Source: Paracholeplasma brassicae
GTDB taxonomy: Bacteria; Bacillota_I; Bacilli_A; Acholeplasmatales; UBA5453
Assembly (NCBI RefSeq): GCF_000967915.1
Contig: NC_022549.1
Span: 124,001-188,000 of the forward strand
Direction of reading: 5' to 3'
Length of the DNA: 64,000 bases
The notes under the pieces are model-generated. The model was given only the letters and a program-made list of their open reading frames with translations. It was not told the origin of the DNA and did no database searches. This document shows positions 47,283 through 56,065 of the stretch, piece by piece. The translations under genes and the position numbers were made by a program. Each line of letters starts with the position of its first letter. The stretch's first letter is position 1.

Positions 47283-47909
47283 TTAATCTTTAACTTTGAC
47301 ACCTAGTAAGCCAACAAGCATCGAAGCTTGATTGGCATCAATGATTAAGCCTCTTAAGCTCTGGTAGTCAAAATTAACCCCATCGATGATAGAGTCACTT
47401 AAGTCAACGCCTTTTAGATTGGCTTGACTAAATTCAGCTTTATTTAGATCGCAGTGATCAAATTCAAGCTTTTGAATGTTTGGTTCAATGAAGTACGCTT
47501 CTTGTAAGTTGGTCTGTTTAAATAAAACTAGGTTGAATTTTGTTTTTGTAAAATTCAAATACTTGGTTTTTGAGTTTAGAAATGACACATCTTTAAATGA
47601 GGCTTCACTAAAAGAAGTAGCAAGTAGTTTACACTCGTTAAATTGAACCCTTTGAAATAAGGTGTGATCAAGTTTTAGGTTGGATAAATCACATGAGTCA
47701 AACAAACAGTCGATGAATGTACAGTTGCTAAACTTTGCGAGGTTAAATATAATTCTATCAAAAATAACGCCATTAAATGTGTAATTTTTAACGTGAAATG
47801 GTGGGTAAGCTTCGTTCGTAAACTTAATGTTTTCTATGAATGTATCATAGGCGTTTAAGTCTAGGATCTCTTCATCAGTAATTCTTAGGATTGGGGCTTT
47901 AATGTTCAT
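47283..47909 (-). CDS. Pentapeptide-repeat protein (Qnr/YjbI-like)
   Basis: 208 residues built from A(D/N)LXX-type five-residue repeats with central Phe/Leu (for example FSNCTF, FDSCDLSNLKL, LNKAEFSQANLKGVDLSDS), forming a right-handed quadrilateral beta helix. The C-terminal helix LIIDANQASMLVGLLG resembles the dimer-forming tail of Qnr-type proteins. Qnr and MfpA mimic DNA and protect gyrase; whether this one does is not decidable. It has its own promoter (TTGATG, 17 nt, TATAAT on the minus strand near 47935-47965). Confidence 0.75.
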   Translation of the reverse strand: MNIKAPILRITDEEILDLNAYDTFIENIKFTNEAYPPFHVKNYTFNGVIFDRIIFNLAKFSNCTFIDCLFDSCDLSNLKLDHTLFQRVQFNECKLLATSFSEASFKDVSFLNSKTKYLNFTKTKFNLVLFKQTNLQEAYFIEPNIQKLEFDHCDLNKAEFSQANLKGVDLSDSIIDGVNFDYQSLRGLIIDANQASMLVGLLGVKVKD

Positions 47910-48086
47910 GTATATACCTTCTTTGTTAGTCTTATTATAAAGGAATCAGAGGAAGACATCAAGGGTAAGAAAAATCATTTCTAATACCGTTTCTATCGAC
48001 AAGATAAGAGGATTTGGGCTATAATTGAGTTAAGAATATGTCTTTAAGATACAAAATATAGAGATAGTTTGAAAGAAGGTACGACC

Positions 48087-48200
48087 ATGCGTCTTTGTCC
48101 AACATCAAAAACCAACGAAATAATTGGTAACTTTCCGCTTGTGTCAATAGCGTTTATCAAAAAAAATGAATTCTATGTTAATCAAACACGATTATCCTAA
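48087..48200 (+). CDS. Possible micro-ORF, 37 aa
   Basis: Starts MRLCPTSKTN after GAAGG at 48075-48079 and lies behind a plausible promoter. No recognisable family, no terminator directly after. Weak support. Confidence 0.25.
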   Translation: MRLCPTSKTNEIIGNFPLVSIAFIKKNEFYVNQTRLS

Positions 48201-48370
48201 GAGGCTACTAGCGAGTTTATTAGATGAGTTGAGCAAGAAAGGTCAAATTTGTTAGTACACCACTAGTAACTATAATTTATCGTTATCGTGATTATTTAAA
48301 AATGGCGTAACCTTCAAAACATCACTTTTTGATTACTTTTATTCGTAAAATTGAAAGATTTGAAATTTTG

Positions 48371-48412
48371 TTCAAATATGGCCATACATAAACTTGATAA
48401 GAAGCGTACTTT
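48371..48412 (+). promoter_or_regulatory. Promoter with shared box (site C)
   Basis: Box TTCAAATATGGCCAT (48371-48385), 21 nt, -10 TACTTT (48407-48412), 43 nt before the Lys/Ala/Pro peptide gene. Confidence 0.5.
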
Positions 48413-48454
48413 ATTGTAGAATGAAGGCGTCTTTTTAGACAAGGAGGCAACACC

Positions 48455-48556
48455 ATGAACAAACAAACACAAAAACCAGCAGTAAAGGCAGCCCCACAAA
48501 AACCAGCACCTAAACAAGCAGAACCTGCCAAAAAACCTGCAAACGTTAAGAAATAG
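48455..48556 (+). CDS. Tiny Lys/Ala/Pro-rich basic protein, 33 aa
   Basis: ATG at 48455 with AAGGAGG at 48441-48447, a box-type promoter upstream and a strong terminator directly downstream, so this is a complete single-gene transcript. The protein (MNKQTQKPAVKAAPQKPAPK and on) consists almost only of Lys, Ala, Pro, Gln and Asn. It has no hydrophobic core and resembles the tail of histone H1-like proteins, so nucleic-acid or polyanion binding is a reasonable guess. Too short for most gene finders. Confidence 0.7.
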   Translation: MNKQTQKPAVKAAPQKPAPKQAEPAKKPANVKK

Positions 48557-48571
48557 AACATTTAAAGATTA

Positions 48572-48615
48572 TGCCTCAACCGATGAGTAAACATGCCGGT
48601 TGAGGCACTTTTTTA
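48572..48615 (+). terminator. Terminator of the tiny basic protein gene
   Basis: TGCCTCAACCG pairs with CGGTTGAGGCA, followed by CTTTTTTA. Confidence 0.9.
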
Positions 48616-48622
48616 TTTAATG

Positions 48623-48664
48623 GACAAATATGCCCTACAATTTCGTTTGATTTTATGTCATAAT
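48623..48664 (+). promoter_or_regulatory. Promoter with shared box (site D)
   Basis: Box GACAAATATGCCCTA (48623-48637), 21 nt, -10 CATAAT (48659-48664). The best match to the consensus. It lies 123 nt before the ABC exporter gene. Confidence 0.6.
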
Positions 48665-48787
48665 GAGTTTAGAAGACTTTATTATAAAGCGTAAATAAAT
48701 TTTACATAAATAAGGTTTCTTGTCACGGTTTTGACACAACAGATGTTTATAATGAGAATTAAACAACGACAAAGGATGGCAAAAAGA

Positions 48788-51732
48788 ATGATTAGATTAA
48801 ACCAAATCACCAAAACGTATGAATCAAAAGAAGGCATTAAGACGGTTGCACTAAGAGATGTCTCATTAACCATTGAGGCTAAAGGATTAACATTTATTGT
48901 TGGTAAGTCTGGTAGCGGAAAAACAACCCTTCTCAATTTGATTGGTGGGCTTGATCAAACGTTTTTGGGTGAATTAACGATCCTAGATAAATCAACCCAA
49001 TCCTTTAAGACTAGTGATTATGACACATATCGAAACACGATGGTTGGATTTATTTTTCAAGAGTATAATCTGCTAGATGGTTTGAATGTGTTTGACAACA
49101 TCGGGTTTGCCTTAGAGCTACAAGGCCTTAAAAAAGATTCTAAAATCATCAAAGAGGTTTTAGAAGAAGTCGGACTAGAAGGCTTTCAAAACCGATACCC
49201 CAATGAGCTATCGGTTGGACAAAAACAACGAGTGGCCATCGCGAGGGCTTTAGTGAAAAAACCAAAAGTAATTTTGGCCGATGAACCTTCTTCTGCCTTA
49301 GACAGTGAAACATCAAATCAAATATTCGCATTACTAAAAAAAATAAGTCAGAAACACTTAGTACTTGTCGTTTCACACGATGAAGAATACGCAAAATGTT
49401 ATGCCGATCGAATCCTTACCTTAAAAGATGGTAGTCTCATTAAAGACGAGGTAATAGAGGCGAAAGAAACGACGGTAAGTGATGGCTTAGAAACCTACCA
49501 TCCAATCAAATCACACATGCCATTTTATGTGTCATTTAAGTTAGGGTTAAGCGCCTTAATTAAAAAGCCATTTAAAGTGTTTTTATCGGTCATACTGACC
49601 TCATTTGCATTAATGCTATTTGCGTTTAGTGATCATCTCAGTACTTATGACAAACAAGAAGCATTTACCTACGCCACTAAGGCAAAAAATGATGTGTATT
49701 TTGGGACATTGAAACATGAGACACCATTAAACGGCTCTAGGAATCGTGTGTTAATGAATGATGAGGATTATCACACATTATTTAACCAACACCAAGACAT
49801 ACACTTTTATCCAGTTGAAACCTACCAAAACGAAAATTATTACTTAATTGATCACTACAAACAAGAAAGCGACTTATCTGAACACTTAGAGTCCGATCAG
49901 TATCACACGCATCTACTTAGAGGATATCTTAAGATCGATGATGCGATTATGAATGACTATGAGTATTCTTTAGCGATTGGTAGATTACCTAGTAAACCAA
50001 CAGAAATGGCGATTAGTCTTTATACGGCCTCACATTTTTAACCTACGGGTATAGAGAAAACCTAAATCTTAATGGTGTGACATTATCAAGTCTAGAAGAG
50101 CTCATCGGTCTAACTGTATTCAATAAAACCATTGTTGGTATTATTGACACAAAGCTCGAGGCTAAGTATGAATCCCTAAAGACAACAACAAACGATATCC
50201 TTAGGTCGTTTTTGTTTGATGAACTAGACAGAAAGCCCCACAACGTTGCGTTTTTAAGTGAATTCTCAACGCCGCTTAAAACGAATAGATCTAAAAGCTA
50301 TGAGTTAGAAATGGCAACTAGTGATGATGGGGTCACTCGCTTTAATGAGTTTCGTTTTCTAAGTGAAAGAAACCAAGAACAGTTTCATTTAAAAACAGGG
50401 GTGACGTTTGATAACCTTAAATCAAATGAATACCTTGTGAATTTTACGGATTATTACTTCTTAATTAGACTAGAAATCGAAAATAATCATGAGGTTAGGA
50501 AGCAATTATTCAAAGACAAGTACATGGATTATTTTGAGATTGCTAATGCGTATGACGCAATAAACTATGATGAGGTTAGAAATTCAACTTGGTATCAAGA
50601 AACATTTCCTAACTCAAATCATACGGAGCTTCAAATATACGAAGATGTGATTGGTTATGGTTTTGATACGAACGAGACCATGTTCTTTTATGGTGGTCAC
50701 TTACAAGTATTTGAAGAACTTGCATCGGTGATACAAAAAACAAACACACGTATTTCTTATGAGCAAGTGATCAATGAAGAGGTCATCAAAGAACGTTATT
50801 ATCTTAGATATATAGGCTATAACATCGAACAAAATAGTGAACTTAGTTACCTAGACTACATGACTTATATTCAGAACCCTTACTTAACCTACATTCATTA
50901 CTTTGATTTATTGAATGAGGAAACGCTAATCACACAACATGAGTATTATAGAATACAAAAGGATGTTCAAATTGAACTGATGCTTGACACACTAAAATAC
51001 GAGTTTGTGAGATTTTTATACCAAGACAATAAAGGATCTGGGTTAATTCCTGATCAAACCATCGCTGGATTTTATGAGGACGGTGAGTTTGTAGAAAAAA
51101 CCTCAATTCTATTTGGGAAAGAAGACCCTGCACAGGTGGTGTTTCCAGCGTTATTTGATTCAAGATATGAGGTAATCTACGGTGTATTAAATGACCGTTA
51201 TGAAGGCCTTTCTTCATTATCAAAGATGCATTACGAAGGTTATGATAACGGATATTCAGTGAATAACTTATCGAGTGATGAGCTTTATCAAGCAAGTTCA
51301 CTCATCAAAGATTTAGGCAATATAGGAAAAATTGCCTCCTATGTGTTACTAACATTTTCTTTTCTACTGATTGTAAACTTGATTGTTTTTAGTATTAAAG
51401 ATAAGAAAAAAGAGATTGGTATTATTCGTGCCCTTGGCGGTAGAAGAATTGATCTCTTAGAAATGTTTTTAACTGAAAATTTGATGATATCCATAATAAA
51501 CGGCTTAGTGACTAGTGCATTATATATTTATGTTCACGATTATTTTGGACAAGTATTCAAAAATGATTTTGGGATTGATATAGCGATTATCTACATATCA
51601 GTACGAGCGTTCGTTTTGATTTTTTTCATTAGCGTCTTGTTAAGTGTAATTACGACTGTCATACCTGTGTATCTAATCAACAAAAAAAGAACCCATTCAT
51701 CAAGTAGAAAACAGAAGATAGAGGAACTTTAG
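48788..51732 (+). pseudogene. ABC exporter, ATPase fused to FtsX-like permease, frameshifted
   Basis: The start at 48788 follows AAAGGA; ATGs at 48776 and before are possible but less typical. The ATPase has Walker A GKSGSGKT, the signature variant LSVGQKQR, Walker B VILADEPSSALD and SHDEE. One helix near 275 is followed by a long external domain. The frame ends at 50041; adding one T to the T5 run at 50035-50039 restores HFLTYGYRENLNLNG and the rest, including three C-terminal FtsX helices (LTFSFLLIVNLIVFSIKDKKKEIGIIRALGG broken into LTFSFLLIVNLIVFS and KEIGIIRALGG). The full chain is about 980 residues, as in lantibiotic or bacteriocin-type FtsX exporters. It has a box-type promoter. Confidence 0.82.
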
Positions 51733-51842
51733 TTTCTTAATACGATTGTTATGAAATAAAAAAAATACATGAATTTCAACGTCTATTGTGATTCGGATAG
51801 ACTTGATATTATTTAGATGATAGAGATTAGTGGAGGAAGAAA

Positions 51843-52448
51843 ATGAAAAAAAGACTGATTTGGCCATACATCGTAGGCTTATCCCTTTTAATCATTGTGG
51901 GCATTTATTATTTGACAAGAGAGACGAGTATTTATGAGACCGACATTAAAAATCAAACGAAGTACTTTAATACGCTAGAGATGACGACGTTTTATTTTAG
52001 TGAAGACACCTTTGATCAAACCAATCAATCAATCCGAAGAAAAGAACGCTTTTCATTTGATCGAACAATCCCATTTAGGGCAGGCCTTAATGTCTATATC
52101 ATTGATTTAGAAGAAAGACAACTGACGCAAGAGGACTTCAATAAACTCTATGATTTACTCAATTCTAACGTCAAAGCTTCGATTTATCTGGTTGGTGCTA
52201 CCGACTTTTCATTTCTTAAACCATATTTCTCTTTAGGGACAGACAAAGAAGGTAATGAGGTTTATACGAATACAGAAAAATACATGCATCACTTTTATAA
52301 TCATTCTGGTGTAATAGAGATGAGTTCAACAGATTACAGTAACCGAGAAAAAGAACAGATCTTTGGTGATACTTACTACTTGTCATACCTTGTGTTCTTC
52401 AACATTGAAAAAGACCTAAGAAGTTATTACCGGTTTGTTGGTGCGTAA
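51843..52448 (+). CDS. Hypothetical membrane-anchored protein, 201 aa
   Basis: GGAGG lies 8 nt before the start. A signal-anchor helix (LIWPYIVGLSLLIIVGIYYL, about 4-23) is followed by an external domain with no known motif. It lies 110 nt after the ABC exporter with no clear terminator between, although a separate promoter is possible (TTGATATTATTTAGATGATAG region). A functional link with the exporter is plausible but unproven. Confidence 0.6.
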   Translation: MKKRLIWPYIVGLSLLIIVGIYYLTRETSIYETDIKNQTKYFNTLEMTTFYFSEDTFDQTNQSIRRKERFSFDRTIPFRAGLNVYIIDLEERQLTQEDFNKLYDLLNSNVKASIYLVGATDFSFLKPYFSLGTDKEGNEVYTNTEKYMHHFYNHSGVIEMSSTDYSNREKEQIFGDTYYLSYLVFFNIEKDLRSYYRFVGA

Positions 52449-52466
52449 GCGTTATTAAAAAAATGA

Positions 52467-52504
52467 GGCTTCAAGTCTATAAAATAAGGCTTGAAGTCTT
52501 TTTG
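52467..52504 (+). terminator. Terminator overlapping the guaB promoter
   Basis: GGCTTCAAG pairs with CTTGAAGTC (one G-U pair), followed by TTTTTG. The right arm contains the -35 of the guaB promoter. Confidence 0.65.
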
Positions 52505-52519
52505 TTGTTTTGATATAAT
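52491..52519 (+). promoter_or_regulatory. guaBA promoter
   Basis: TTGAAG (52491-52496), 17 nt, TATAAT (52514-52519) with an extended TG at 52511-52512. The transcript starts just before the purine aptamer. Confidence 0.75.
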
Positions 52520-52532
52520 AGGTTCAATATAT

Positions 52533-52593
52533 GCGTATATCGCTTGAATATGGCAAGCAGTCTCTACCCTAAACCATGAATTTAGGACTACGC
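52533..52593 (+). ncRNA. Purine (guanine-type) riboswitch aptamer
   Basis: P1 GCGTA/TACGC; P2 GCTTG/CAAGC with loop AATATGG; J2/3 AGTCTCTACC; P3 CCTAAA/TTTAGG with loop CCATGAA; J3/1 GGACTAC. The AATATGG and CCATGAA loops form the usual kissing contact. The base that pairs with the ligand (position 74 of the xpt numbering) is C, as in guanine/hypoxanthine riboswitches, whereas adenine ones have U. High guanine should favour the terminator downstream and lower guaBA expression. Confidence 0.92.
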
Positions 52594-52604
52594 AAAAGAA
52601 CCAA

Positions 52605-52656
52605 ACGTATGGTTTTTTTGCACACGCGAAAAAGAGAAAACCATACGTTTTTTTTA
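52605..52656 (+). terminator. Riboswitch-controlled terminator
   Basis: ACGTATGGTTTT (52605-52616) pairs with AAAACCATACGT (52637-52648), followed by a run of T. It is the expression platform of the purine riboswitch. Confidence 0.85.
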
Positions 52657-52677
52657 TGTATATAGGAGGGGTAACAC

Positions 52678-54138
52678 ATGAAAAAGGGGTTAACGTTTGA
52701 TGATTGTTTATTAGTACCAAGCTATTCAGAGGTACTACCAAGTGAGGTTTCACTTAGAAGTGAGTTAGTTAAAGGGGTATGGTTAAACATACCAATTACC
52801 TCAGCTGCCATGGATACCGTCACCGAAAGCAAGCTTGCGATTGCCATCGCAAGAGAAGGCGGTATCGGGTTTATTCATAAAAACATGAGTATTGAAAAAC
52901 AGGCAAAGGAAGTAGATTTGGTCAAAAGAAGTGAGTCTGGAATGATCACTAATCCAATCACCTTAAGAAAAACAAATACACTAAAAGAGGCAGAAGTACT
53001 CATGTCGACATTTAAGATTTCAGGTATTCCAATTACCGATGAAAAAGGGCTACTCTTAGGGATTGTGACTAACCGTGATTTAAGATACCGAGTACTTGAT
53101 GACACGATCATTGATGAAGTCATGACTAAAACAAACTTAGTTACTGCAAATGTCGGTACGACACTAGAAGAAGCCAAAGTGATTTTAATGAATCATCGTT
53201 TAGAAAAACTGCTCATTGTGGATGAAAAGAATTTTTTAAAAGGATTGATTACATCGAAAGACATTAACAATGTGCTTGATTTTCCAAATGCCGCAAAAGA
53301 CGCTAATGGTAGACTGCTCTGCGGGGCAGCCATTTCACCATCATCAGATGTCTTAGACCGTGTGAAGGCTTTAGTTGATGCAGGGGTTGATGTCATTACA
53401 CTAGATAGTGCACATGGGCATTCAAAAAATGTCATTGAAGCCGTTATACTAATCAAAGCCAATTACCCGGACTTAAAATTAATCGGTGGTAATATCGCAA
53501 CCAAAGAAGCGGCACTTGCGCTAAAAGATGTTGGGGTTGATGCGGTGAAAGTTGGTATTGGACCCGGTTCAATCTGCACGACAAGAGTCGTTGCTGGTAT
53601 CGGTGTGCCACAATTGTCTGCGATCATGGAAGTCAGTGAAGCTCTAAAGGATACCAACATCAAACTCATTGCCGATGGGGGCATTAAGTTTAGTGGGGAT
53701 ATCACCAAAGCACTTGCTGCTGGGGCAGATACCGTGATGCTTGGCTCACTCTTAGCTGGGACAAAAGAATCCCCAGGCGAAGAAATTATCTACCAAGGCA
53801 GGTCTTATAAAACCTACGTTGGTATGGGCAGCCTCGCTGCGATGAACCGAGGTTCAGCGGAGCGCTATTTTCAAAAAAACACCACCGAACAAAAGAAACT
53901 GGTCCCAGAAGGCATTGAAGGTAGAGTCCCTTACCGTGGGCTATTAAGTGATGTTTTATATCAACTCTGTGGCGGACTACGTTCAGGCATGGGTTACGTC
54001 GGGGCAAAAACCACCAAAGAACTACATGAAAAAGCAAGCTTTGTAGAAATCACATCAGCGGGTTTAATTGAATCGCACCCGCACGATGTGATGATCACAA
54101 ACGCCGCACCAAATTATAGGGGAAATAAAAATGAATAA
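52678..54138 (+). CDS. guaB: Inosine-5'-monophosphate dehydrogenase
   Basis: 486 residues after AGGAGGGG. The TIM barrel starts [20 protein letters not shown], is interrupted by a CBS pair (about 90-205), and continues with the catalytic loop [13 protein letters not shown] (Cys in SICTT) and the flap [11 protein letters not shown]. It oxidises IMP to XMP with NAD, the committed step of GMP synthesis. The gene is under a guanine-type riboswitch and overlaps guaA by 8 nt, so both steps to GMP are coexpressed and feedback-controlled. Confidence 0.97.
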   Translation: MKKGLTFDDCLLVPSYSEVLPSEVSLRSELVKGVWLNIPITSAAMDTVTESKLAIAIAREGGIGFIHKNMSIEKQAKEVDLVKRSESGMITNPITLRKTNTLKEAEVLMSTFKISGIPITDEKGLLLGIVTNRDLRYRVLDDTIIDEVMTKTNLVTANVGTTLEEAKVILMNHRLEKLLIVDEKNFLKGLITSKDINNVLDFPNAAKDANGRLLCGAAISPSSDVLDRVKALVDAGVDVITLDSAHGHSKNVIEAVILIKANYPDLKLIGGNIATKEAALALKDVGVDAVKVGIGPGSICTTRVVAGIGVPQLSAIMEVSEALKDTNIKLIADGGIKFSGDITKALAAGADTVMLGSLLAGTKESPGEEIIYQGRSYKTYVGMGSLAAMNRGSAERYFQKNTTEQKKLVPEGIEGRVPYRGLLSDVLYQLCGGLRSGMGYVGAKTTKELHEKASFVEITSAGLIESHPHDVMITNAAPNYRGNKNE

Positions 54139-55654
54139 AGTGATTGTCATTGACTATGGTTCACAATATAACCAACTGATTACCAGACGAATCAGACACA
54201 AAAACGTCTTTGTCGAAGTCGTATCACCAACGGCGCCAATTGAGTTGACCAAAGACCTCAAAGCCATTATTTTATCGGGTGGGCCAAGCTCCGTTTATGA
54301 AGAGGGCGCACCAAGGCTAAGTGAGGCCATCATCAACTCAGGTTTACCAATCTTAGGTATTTGTTATGGCATGCAGTTGATTGCTCAGTACTTTGGTTCT
54401 AGGGTAGAAAAAGGCGTCGTCAGAGAATATGGTAAAAATGAAATCACCCTGCTTAAAGAAGACGTCCTCTTTAAAGGCCTCTCTAAGGTTCAAACGGTCT
54501 TTATGTCACACAGTGATCACGTCACTGATGTCATAGAACCACTTGATCTTCTTTCCACCTCCGCTTATGCCAATGCGATCATCAAACACACTTCAAAACC
54601 AATTTATGGCCTTCAGTTTCATCCAGAGGTCACGCACAGTGTTGAGGGCGAACAATTAATTGAAAACTTTTTGTTTGAGGTCGCAAAAATTCAACCCGAT
54701 TGGAACATAGAGGATTTTATCACAAACAAAGTCAGTGAAATCAAAGACGTTGTTAAAGACCAACACGTGATTTTAGGGTTATCTGGCGGGGTTGATTCAA
54801 CCGTTTGTGCGGCTCTTCTTCATAAAGCAATTGGCAATCAATTGGTTTGTATCTTTGTTGATACCGGATTACTTCGAAAACACGAAGCCATTGAGGTTTT
54901 AAAGAACTACGAAGTCTTTAAGGATTTAAACATCATTAAAGTCGATGCCAAAGAGCAGTTTTACCAAGCATTAAAAGGTGTTAAAGACCCAGAAGAAAAA
55001 AGAAAGATTATCGGTCGTGTCTTTTTTGAAGTCTTTGAACAAGAAAAAGAAAAACACAATTACGCATCATTTCTAGCTCAAGGCACCATTTACCCAGATG
55101 TGATTGAATCCTTATCGACTAATGGGGGAAAAACAACGATTAAATCACATCACAACGTGGGTGGTCTACCAAAACAAAGCACATTTAAGATCTTAGAACC
55201 ACTAAGAGAACTATTTAAAGACGAGGTTAGAAAAGTCGGATTTGAATTAAACCTAGATGAAACCCTAGTTAACAGACACCCATTTCCAGGGCCAGGTTTA
55301 GGGGTTCGAATTCTTGGAGAGATTGATGAGTCTCGTGTCAAAATCTTACAAGAGGCTGATGATGTATTTATTACGCTCTTAAGAAAACATCAGTTATACG
55401 AGAAAGTCTCTCAAGCCTTCTGTGTACTATTACCAGTCAAAAGCGTGGGCGTCATGGGTGATAACCGCACCTATGAAAATGTACTTGCCATAAGAAGTGT
55501 TGATACGACTGATTTTATGACCGCGACGTTTTCTAGACTGCCATTTGAATTTTTAGAAGAAGTTGCAACCACAATCATTAACAAAGTCGAAGGCATCAAC
55601 CGAGTGGTTTATGACATTACATCTAAGCCACCGGGAACGATTGAATGGGAATAA
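54131..55654 (+). CDS. guaA: GMP synthase (glutamine-hydrolysing)
   Basis: 507 residues. The N-terminal class I amidotransferase has the nucleophile Cys in LGICYGMQLI and the His/Glu pair in LQFHPEVTH. The ATP-pyrophosphatase domain begins near 200 with the P-loop LSGGVDSTVCA. The C-terminal dimerisation domain ends in the invariant KPPGTIEWE. It converts XMP to GMP using glutamine and ATP. It overlaps guaB and ends in a hairpin (AGTGACT/AGTCAT with flanking A and T runs, 55714-55740). Confidence 0.97.
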   Translation: MNKVIVIDYGSQYNQLITRRIRHKNVFVEVVSPTAPIELTKDLKAIILSGGPSSVYEEGAPRLSEAIINSGLPILGICYGMQLIAQYFGSRVEKGVVREYGKNEITLLKEDVLFKGLSKVQTVFMSHSDHVTDVIEPLDLLSTSAYANAIIKHTSKPIYGLQFHPEVTHSVEGEQLIENFLFEVAKIQPDWNIEDFITNKVSEIKDVVKDQHVILGLSGGVDSTVCAALLHKAIGNQLVCIFVDTGLLRKHEAIEVLKNYEVFKDLNIIKVDAKEQFYQALKGVKDPEEKRKIIGRVFFEVFEQEKEKHNYASFLAQGTIYPDVIESLSTNGGKTTIKSHHNVGGLPKQSTFKILEPLRELFKDEVRKVGFELNLDETLVNRHPFPGPGLGVRILGEIDESRVKILQEADDVFITLLRKHQLYEKVSQAFCVLLPVKSVGVMGDNRTYENVLAIRSVDTTDFMTATFSRLPFEFLEEVATTIINKVEGINRVVYDITSKPPGTIEWE

Positions 55655-55713
55655 TAATCAATCGAAATGAAGACCAATTGAAAAGAATATGAAGTATTTG
55701 GCTTAAACTAGCC

Positions 55714-55740
55714 AAAAAGTGACTTTTTAGTCATTTTTTT
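55714..55740 (+). terminator. Terminator of guaBA
   Basis: AAAAAGTGACT and AGTCATTTTTTT pair with one bulged G; the T run follows. Confidence 0.7.
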
Positions 55741-55865
55741 CGTAAGTTATGCATAAAAAAGAGCATTTCATGTGATTATTATTTTTTTAAAGAGCAGCCA
55801 TTTTAAAGTAGTATTTTAAAAAAATAGCGTATAATAAGAAATGTATATGTCAAGTGGAGGGGACT

Positions 55866-55901
55866 ATGTTTGTCTATTCACCCATATATAAATATAGCTA
55901 G
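55866..55901 (+). CDS. Eleven-codon micro-ORF ending in a terminator stem
   Basis: MFVYSPIYKYS. It has a good ribosome site (GTGGAGGGG), an upstream -10 (TATAAT, 55830-55835), and its stop codon TAG (55899-55901) ends on the first base of a strong terminator. The next gene has its own promoter downstream, so this seems to be an independent short transcript and not an attenuator. Three of eleven residues are Tyr. Confidence 0.4.
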   Translation: MFVYSPIYKYS

Positions 55902-55942
55902 AAAGACCAAGCTGGTGGGGCAGTTTGGTCTTTCAATTTTTT
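55901..55942 (+). terminator. Strong terminator after the micro-ORF
   Basis: GAAAGACCAA pairs with TTGGTCTTTC, with an inner CTG/CAG pairing, followed by AATTTTTT. Confidence 0.85.
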
Positions 55943-55948
55943 ATGCTA

Positions 55949-55977
55949 TTGAGTCCTTTATAAAGCTTTGGTATAAT
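55949..55977 (+). promoter_or_regulatory. Promoter of PrsW-like gene
   Basis: TTGAGT (55949-55954), 17 nt, TATAAT (55972-55977), followed by GGAGGT at 56012-56017. Confidence 0.7.
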
Positions 55978-56065
55978 TAATGAAACAAACGATAGCGAAT
56001 CATTTTATCATGGAGGTATTTGAAATTGAATCAAACAAAAACGAAAAAAACAAATCGAAGGTCAA

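Larger units (their letters stand above)
47910..48454. other. Intergenic stretch with promoters and a possible micro-ORF
   Basis: It holds the promoter of the leftward pentapeptide gene, a rightward promoter (TCGACA, 18 nt, TATAAT near 47996-48025), a possible 37-codon ORF (48087-48200) and box site C. Confidence 0.4.

Noticed and set aside
55866-55942. Leader-peptide attenuator of the PrsW-like gene
   Set aside because: A good promoter for that gene lies downstream of the terminator, and the hairpin shows no alternative antiterminator pairing.
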